In this document: one piece after another, positions 6,118 to 9,167 of the stretch
Layout of the letters: every line of letters begins with the position of its first letter
Numbering within the stretch: the stretch's first letter is position 1
Origin: Candidatus Margulisiibacteriota bacterium
GTDB taxonomy: Bacteria > Margulisbacteria > WOR-1 > O2-12-FULL-45-9
NCBI GenBank assembly: GCA_018814265.1
Contig: JAHIZU010000017.1
Coordinates: 1-9,167, forward strand
Direction: 5' to 3'
DNA: 9,167 nt
Made by a program: the position numbers and the translations under genes
The notes under the pieces: model-generated
Databases searched by the model: none
Seen by the model: only the letters and a program-made list of their open reading frames with translations
What the model was told of the DNA's origin: nothing

Positions 6118-7236
6118 TCAATCCACTATCGTCATCTTGACCTTAGCCAGCAGCCTGCTCTCATCCCGGCCTATTATTGTGCCGATATAGATGGCATTGC
6201 CAGCTAAATAGCCCATATCAGTCATGCCGTTCCAGGTAACCTTATTAACCCCGGCTGAGCCGCCCTCTGTGCCGGCATCGCAGGTGAGCTTCTTGATGCG
6301 TTTACCAGTGGGGTCGATCAGATAGATATCAATATTAGCATCCATTGACAGCGTATACTGGATAGTAACTATTTTGTCCTTGGTAATACTGTAAGGGCTG
6401 GGATAGGTTAATGGCAGGCCAATCAGCCTCAACTCCCCGCCCATGACCTCAACAGCCGCCTGGGTAGAGGCTGCGGTAGCTGTGCCCAGCGCGCCAGAAC
6501 TTGTGGCAGAGAACTCAAACGTATGGTCGCCTTCAGCCAGCGCGTCTTCAACCGTGTATTCCAGGGCAAAGGAACGGAGCTCTGCCGCGGCGGCAAATAT
6601 TTTCTGGGACATATGCTGGGAAGACAGGGTCAGCGCTTTTTCAGTGGCTGTCCCTGGATCAACAGTGATCGCGTAACTGCTGATGTCGGAAGCCAGGCTA
6701 TAAGGTTCATCAATTGAGATCTGCACCTTGATATCAGGCTGGGCAGCAACCACAAAGGGCCGATCCGGCCCATAAATTGCCGGCTGGTAAAGGCGGTTGC
6801 CAAACCAGACTTGAAATTGCGGGGGCAGTTCAGCTCCCGGCGCTCCGGGTCCTGCCCCGTAAGCCAGGACCAGATTGTTAACTTCCTCATAACCTACGCC
6901 GGAGATCGTGACATCAACCGGATCAGCGCCATAGCCGTCATTTCCTTGAATAATGGCGGCTTTATAGGTTGTGCCAACCTCAAGGCCCAGCGGCCAGATA
7001 TACGGGGCATTAAGCATAAATTGATTGCCGGAGATCACGCCGGTTGAAAAATTAGTGTTGTAGGTAGCGTCATCTTTGTAAAACACAACAGTGCGGCTGT
7101 CAGCCATAATACTGTTGACATCATTGACTGTTCCCACGATCCAGTAAGTGAACGGACCAGGCGGTATGGTGGTTGCCTGGCTCATCACCGCTAGAGTAAA
7201 AACCAATATTAGGCTAAGGAACAGTTTTTTGATCAT
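6118..7236 (-). CDS. Secreted protein with C-terminal FlgD-like Ig domain
   Basis: A 372-aa exported protein. The signal peptide is clear: MIKKLFLSLILVFTLAVMSQA, with likely cleavage after A21. Residues about 30-125 form a beta-rich N-terminal region (YWIVGTVNDVN, TVVFYKDD, LEVGTTYKAAI, VDVTISGVGYEEVNNLVL) that resembles carboxypeptidase-regulatory or similar beta-sandwich modules. A middle Ig-like region follows (about 165-265, with EGDHTFEFSA). The C-terminal 100 residues look like a FlgD-type Ig module: LTYPSPYS, TIQYTLSMDANIDIYLIDP, then VTWNGMTD and a final strand pair. Such modules close many surface and secreted proteins and often serve as sorting or anchoring domains. It is the last gene of the minus-strand group, one base after the preceding stop and with no visible Shine-Dalgarno, so reinitiation is likely. 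Substrate and function are unknown. Confidence 0.8.
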   Translation of the reverse strand: MIKKLFLSLILVFTLAVMSQATTIPPGPFTYWIVGTVNDVNSIMADSRTVVFYKDDATYNTNFSTGVISGNQFMLNAPYIWPLGLEVGTTYKAAIIQGNDGYGADPVDVTISGVGYEEVNNLVLAYGAGPGAPGAELPPQFQVWFGNRLYQPAIYGPDRPFVVAAQPDIKVQISIDEPYSLASDISSYAITVDPGTATEKALTLSSQHMSQKIFAAAAELRSFALEYTVEDALAEGDHTFEFSATSSGALGTATAASTQAAVEVMGGELRLIGLPLTYPSPYSITKDKIVTIQYTLSMDANIDIYLIDPTGKRIKKLTCDAGTEGGSAGVNKVTWNGMTDMGYLAGNAIYIGTIIGRDESRLLAKVKMTIVD

Positions 7237-7237
7237 T

Positions 7238-8419
7238 TTATTGATTGCTTAAAGTAATACTCACCTGTGTGTCAACTGATACCTGGACCGCATCCCCTGC
7301 GCTCAAAGTAACATCAGTTAAAGCGTTGATGATGTCGGAAGTGTAATTGGGAGTGCCGTCAGCATCAAAAGTCGCGCCTTTGAGCGACATGCTTAATTCA
7401 TCCCAGATACCGATGGCAGTGATCTTGGTGCCGGCTGCCTCGATCTGGTCTTTGAGAACTTGCAGGTTAGTGATCAGGGTGCCGTTAACGTAGGTCGAGT
7501 TGAACGGTATGATAACATCGTTGACACCGTAGCCGTTAGCTTGTTTGTATAAGGTAAGCTGCAACGACCAAGCCTGGGTGCCAGTGCCATCCCCAGCCGG
7601 AATTGTGAAGATCAGTTCATCACCCCATGAACCCGTACCTCGAACATTTGTCGCACGAGCGCGCGCTGCATAAGTATTGCCCATTATATAAAAGGGATTA
7701 TTGGCGTCAGTTTCAGCAATACTACCTGAACTGTAAGTCTTGGTATCATTCCAATCTGGAGTATTGCCAGGAGCTTGATCGATCTCATATTCAATAGAGT
7801 CGTAAGGATACCAGGTATTGGCATCGCTTGGATCCTGCACGTAATCAATACCACCGGAATTTCCAGTATTGGTCGGAGAAACCACAAAAGAAGGCAAATA
7901 AGCAGCCGCATTATTATCATAGGTTAAGGCATAACTCCCTACGGAGAGGTTAACGCCTGCAGGAATTGATAATTTAAACTTACAGGTAATGGAAGTAACC
8001 TCCTGATCCTTTGCGCCATCTCCGGGATTTGAGGTAGTATATGCGCCCGAATGACCGAAATATTTATCATCGCCCACTCCATCCGGCCAAACCCTCAAGA
8101 AAATAGATTGATTATTATCCGAACCCCACATATATTCAAACTCACCAGCATCAACTTCAAAATAACCAATCGTTTCCTCAAACGCCAGTGTTTGTGCATT
8201 TAAGGCGCCACCAGCAAGGGGGATATTTCTGCTACCCTTGATAACTTGAACCTTAGAGTTGCCGCCTTCAGCAATGATATTGCTGTCCTTATCCTTGGCA
8301 AAGTAAGGATCCCGTAGGTGAAAATAAATACCAGTTGCCAGCACGGGCGTTTGCAGCGCTAAGAGCAGCACAAGGAAGCCAACCAGCCACCTCCATTTCC
8401 CAAATAATTTATTTATCAT
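7238..8419 (-). CDS. Secreted protein of unknown function, probable fibronectin-III-like segment
   Basis: A 393-aa exported protein. The signal peptide covers about residues 1-28 (basic GKWR, then LVGFLVLLLALQTPVLA). The mature part has no catalytic motif I can recognise and is beta-rich and acidic. Three regions can be guessed: an N-terminal beta domain (about 30-175), a middle stretch with a fibronectin-III-like look (about 180-275, YDSIEYEIDQ, then NTYAARARATNVRGTGSWG), and a C-terminal module (about 283-390, WSLQLTLYKQ, VNDVIIPFNS, ITAIGIWDE, LSAGDAVQVSV). The last recalls modules of surface proteins that contain a 'WNLISLP' type repeat, but this is a loose resemblance. The ATG at 8417-8419 has a good Shine-Dalgarno (AGGAG, read from 8433 to 8429), nine bases away. 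It lies 25 bases after the upstream gene and one base before the next, so all three are likely cotranscribed. Confidence 0.72.
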   Translation of the reverse strand: MINKLFGKWRWLVGFLVLLLALQTPVLATGIYFHLRDPYFAKDKDSNIIAEGGNSKVQVIKGSRNIPLAGGALNAQTLAFEETIGYFEVDAGEFEYMWGSDNNQSIFLRVWPDGVGDDKYFGHSGAYTTSNPGDGAKDQEVTSITCKFKLSIPAGVNLSVGSYALTYDNNAAAYLPSFVVSPTNTGNSGGIDYVQDPSDANTWYPYDSIEYEIDQAPGNTPDWNDTKTYSSGSIAETDANNPFYIMGNTYAARARATNVRGTGSWGDELIFTIPAGDGTGTQAWSLQLTLYKQANGYGVNDVIIPFNSTYVNGTLITNLQVLKDQIEAAGTKITAIGIWDELSMSLKGATFDADGTPNYTSDIINALTDVTLSAGDAVQVSVDTQVSITLSNQ

Positions 8420-8428
8420 AATTACTCA

Positions 8429-8433
8429 CTCCT
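8429..8433 (-). promoter_or_regulatory. Shine-Dalgarno of the 393-aa gene
   Basis: On the minus strand AAAGGAGTGAGTAATT precedes the ATG ending at 8417. AGGAG is nine bases from the start codon, which supports the chosen start and independent initiation of this gene. Confidence 0.75.
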
Positions 8434-8444
8434 TTTTAATAGGC

Positions 8445-9167
8445 TTACCATGGATATGGATTTAAAATCCAATTATACCCTGTGCTTTGATTAGCACTGC
8501 CTTTTCGATAGGTATAACCCCAACCTGGGACAAAATCAAAAGTTGTTACTTCATCCAGTGGCAACCAATACGGTGCATTGGGATTATCACTTAGGTACAT
8601 TGCGACCCAGCCGGTACCCGTCCATTTATAAATCTGGTCAGCAGAACCTGGAGTATTGTTTGGAAACGCACCAGACACTTTGAACCCCGCATCATCTAAA
8701 GTGAAAAATATTGGGAAAGGATGGGCAAAGATAGTATATTGATTAACCGCTAACATTTCATAATCATCATCAATAGCAAACTGATTATGTTTCACGTCTC
8801 CAACGATGGTTACTACAGAATCAGCTTGGTTTGCTCTTTCCGGAATACGTAAAAGAAAACCCTCGCCGAAAGTAAAATTAAAAGTATTTCCAGAGCTTAT
8901 CTGCCAGCCATCGGCCGCTGATTTATAATAGAGCGCATTCCAGCCAGAGCCGTGCCATTGCATGACCTGATCGGCTTGCCCAGGTGTATTACTCGCCACA
9001 AGTTGCTCTCCAATGACATCAAACCAATTATTACTCGCCTGCTCCAAGGGCAGAGAAAATCTGGTGTATTTAGTGCTTGAAGCGCTCTTGAAAATAGGCA
9101 TATCAAACTTCCCAACTGCCCAGGCAGCCATAAGATAAGTTACGCCCTGACCAAAATCAGGGTGTTG
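8445..9167 (-). CDS. Repeat-containing probable surface protein, 5'-truncated by the window edge
   Basis: The C-terminal 240 residues of a longer protein; the frame stays open to the window edge (starting QHPDFGQGVTYL), so the ATG at 9129-9131 is probably an internal methionine. Numbered from that Met, two related units follow: about residues 22-110 and 132-228. Their best-conserved part is NTPGQADQVMQWHGSGWNAL (48-67) against NTPGSADQIYKWTGTGWVAM (159-178), 111 residues apart. Each is followed by a beta stretch ending in an aromatic/glycine motif (FTFGEGFLLR; FVPGWGYTYRK). The protein ends NWILNPYPW. Conserved Trp/Gly pairs and the absence of catalytic motifs suggest an extracellular binding or structural protein, similar in style to repeat modules of secreted proteins in Verrucomicrobia and Planctomycetes as I remember them. 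A signal peptide would lie outside the window. It is the first visible gene of the minus-strand group, 25 bases ahead of the next. Confidence 0.65.
   Translation of the reverse strand, partial: QHPDFGQGVTYLMAAWAVGKFDMPIFKSASSTKYTRFSLPLEQASNNWFDVIGEQLVASNTPGQADQVMQWHGSGWNALYYKSAADGWQISSGNTFNFTFGEGFLLRIPERANQADSVVTIVGDVKHNQFAIDDDYEMLAVNQYTIFAHPFPIFFTLDDAGFKVSGAFPNNTPGSADQIYKWTGTGWVAMYLSDNPNAPYWLPLDEVTTFDFVPGWGYTYRKGSANQSTGYNWILNPYPW
8556..8657 (-). repeat. Protein repeat core, unit 2
   Basis: Encodes residues 159-192 of the same protein: NTPGSADQ, a Trp-containing strand, GTGWVAMYL and YWLPL. The register with unit 1 is obvious at protein level, so this is an old duplication. Confidence 0.7.
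8898..8990 (-). repeat. Protein repeat core, unit 1
   Basis: Encodes residues 48-78 (from the Met at 9131) of the truncated surface protein: NTPGQADQ, a Trp-containing strand, GSGWNALYY and a final GWQI. It pairs with 8556-8657. Confidence 0.7.

Noticed and set aside
9129..9131. ATG as the true start of the right-edge minus-strand gene
   Set aside because: The frame is open for 12 more codons to the edge, there is no Shine-Dalgarno or signal peptide here, and the protein looks like the end of a longer exported one.

Overview
The window looks like a stretch of chromosome from an uncultivated bacterium. Three secreted or surface proteins, one ending in a FlgD-like Ig domain (Y-P-S-P motif), and a TreT next to a DUF5752 protein recall candidate phyla such as Margulisbacteria/Saganbacteria (WOR-1). 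This placement rests on protein style only and is tentative. No RNA gene, CRISPR array, insertion sequence or clear rho-independent terminator was seen.

Bases 1-4038 (+ strand) form a tight gene run: the 3' end of otsA (trehalose-6-phosphate synthase), otsB (trehalose-6-phosphate phosphatase), an MscS-type mechanosensitive channel, a DUF5752 protein and treT (trehalose glycosyltransferring synthase). Junctions are a 1-base overlap, a 24-base gap, a 4-base ATGA overlap and a 13-base overlap. Together they read as an osmoadaptation operon: two different routes make the compatible solute trehalose, and a tension-gated channel can vent solutes after an osmotic downshift.

Bases 4103-6117 (+ strand) hold two neighbouring genes with related phosphodiester glycosidase (NAGPA/DUF2233-like) domains. 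The first (230 aa) keeps the family motifs. The second (416 aa) has an unrecognised N-terminal half and has lost several motif residues, so it looks like a diverged, perhaps non-catalytic paralogue. Their leaders share a short GATAATAT element just upstream of the Shine-Dalgarno.

Bases 6118-9167 (- strand) hold a convergent three-gene group of extracytoplasmic proteins, read from the right: a 5'-truncated protein with two internal repeats, a 393-aa signal-peptide protein with a probable fibronectin-III-like segment, and a 372-aa signal-peptide protein with a C-terminal FlgD-like Ig domain. Their functions are unknown; structural or surface roles are likely. The two converging transcription units meet with no intergenic base, their stop codons forming the palindrome TGATCA at 6115-6120. 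No gene-free stretch exceeds about 75 bases.
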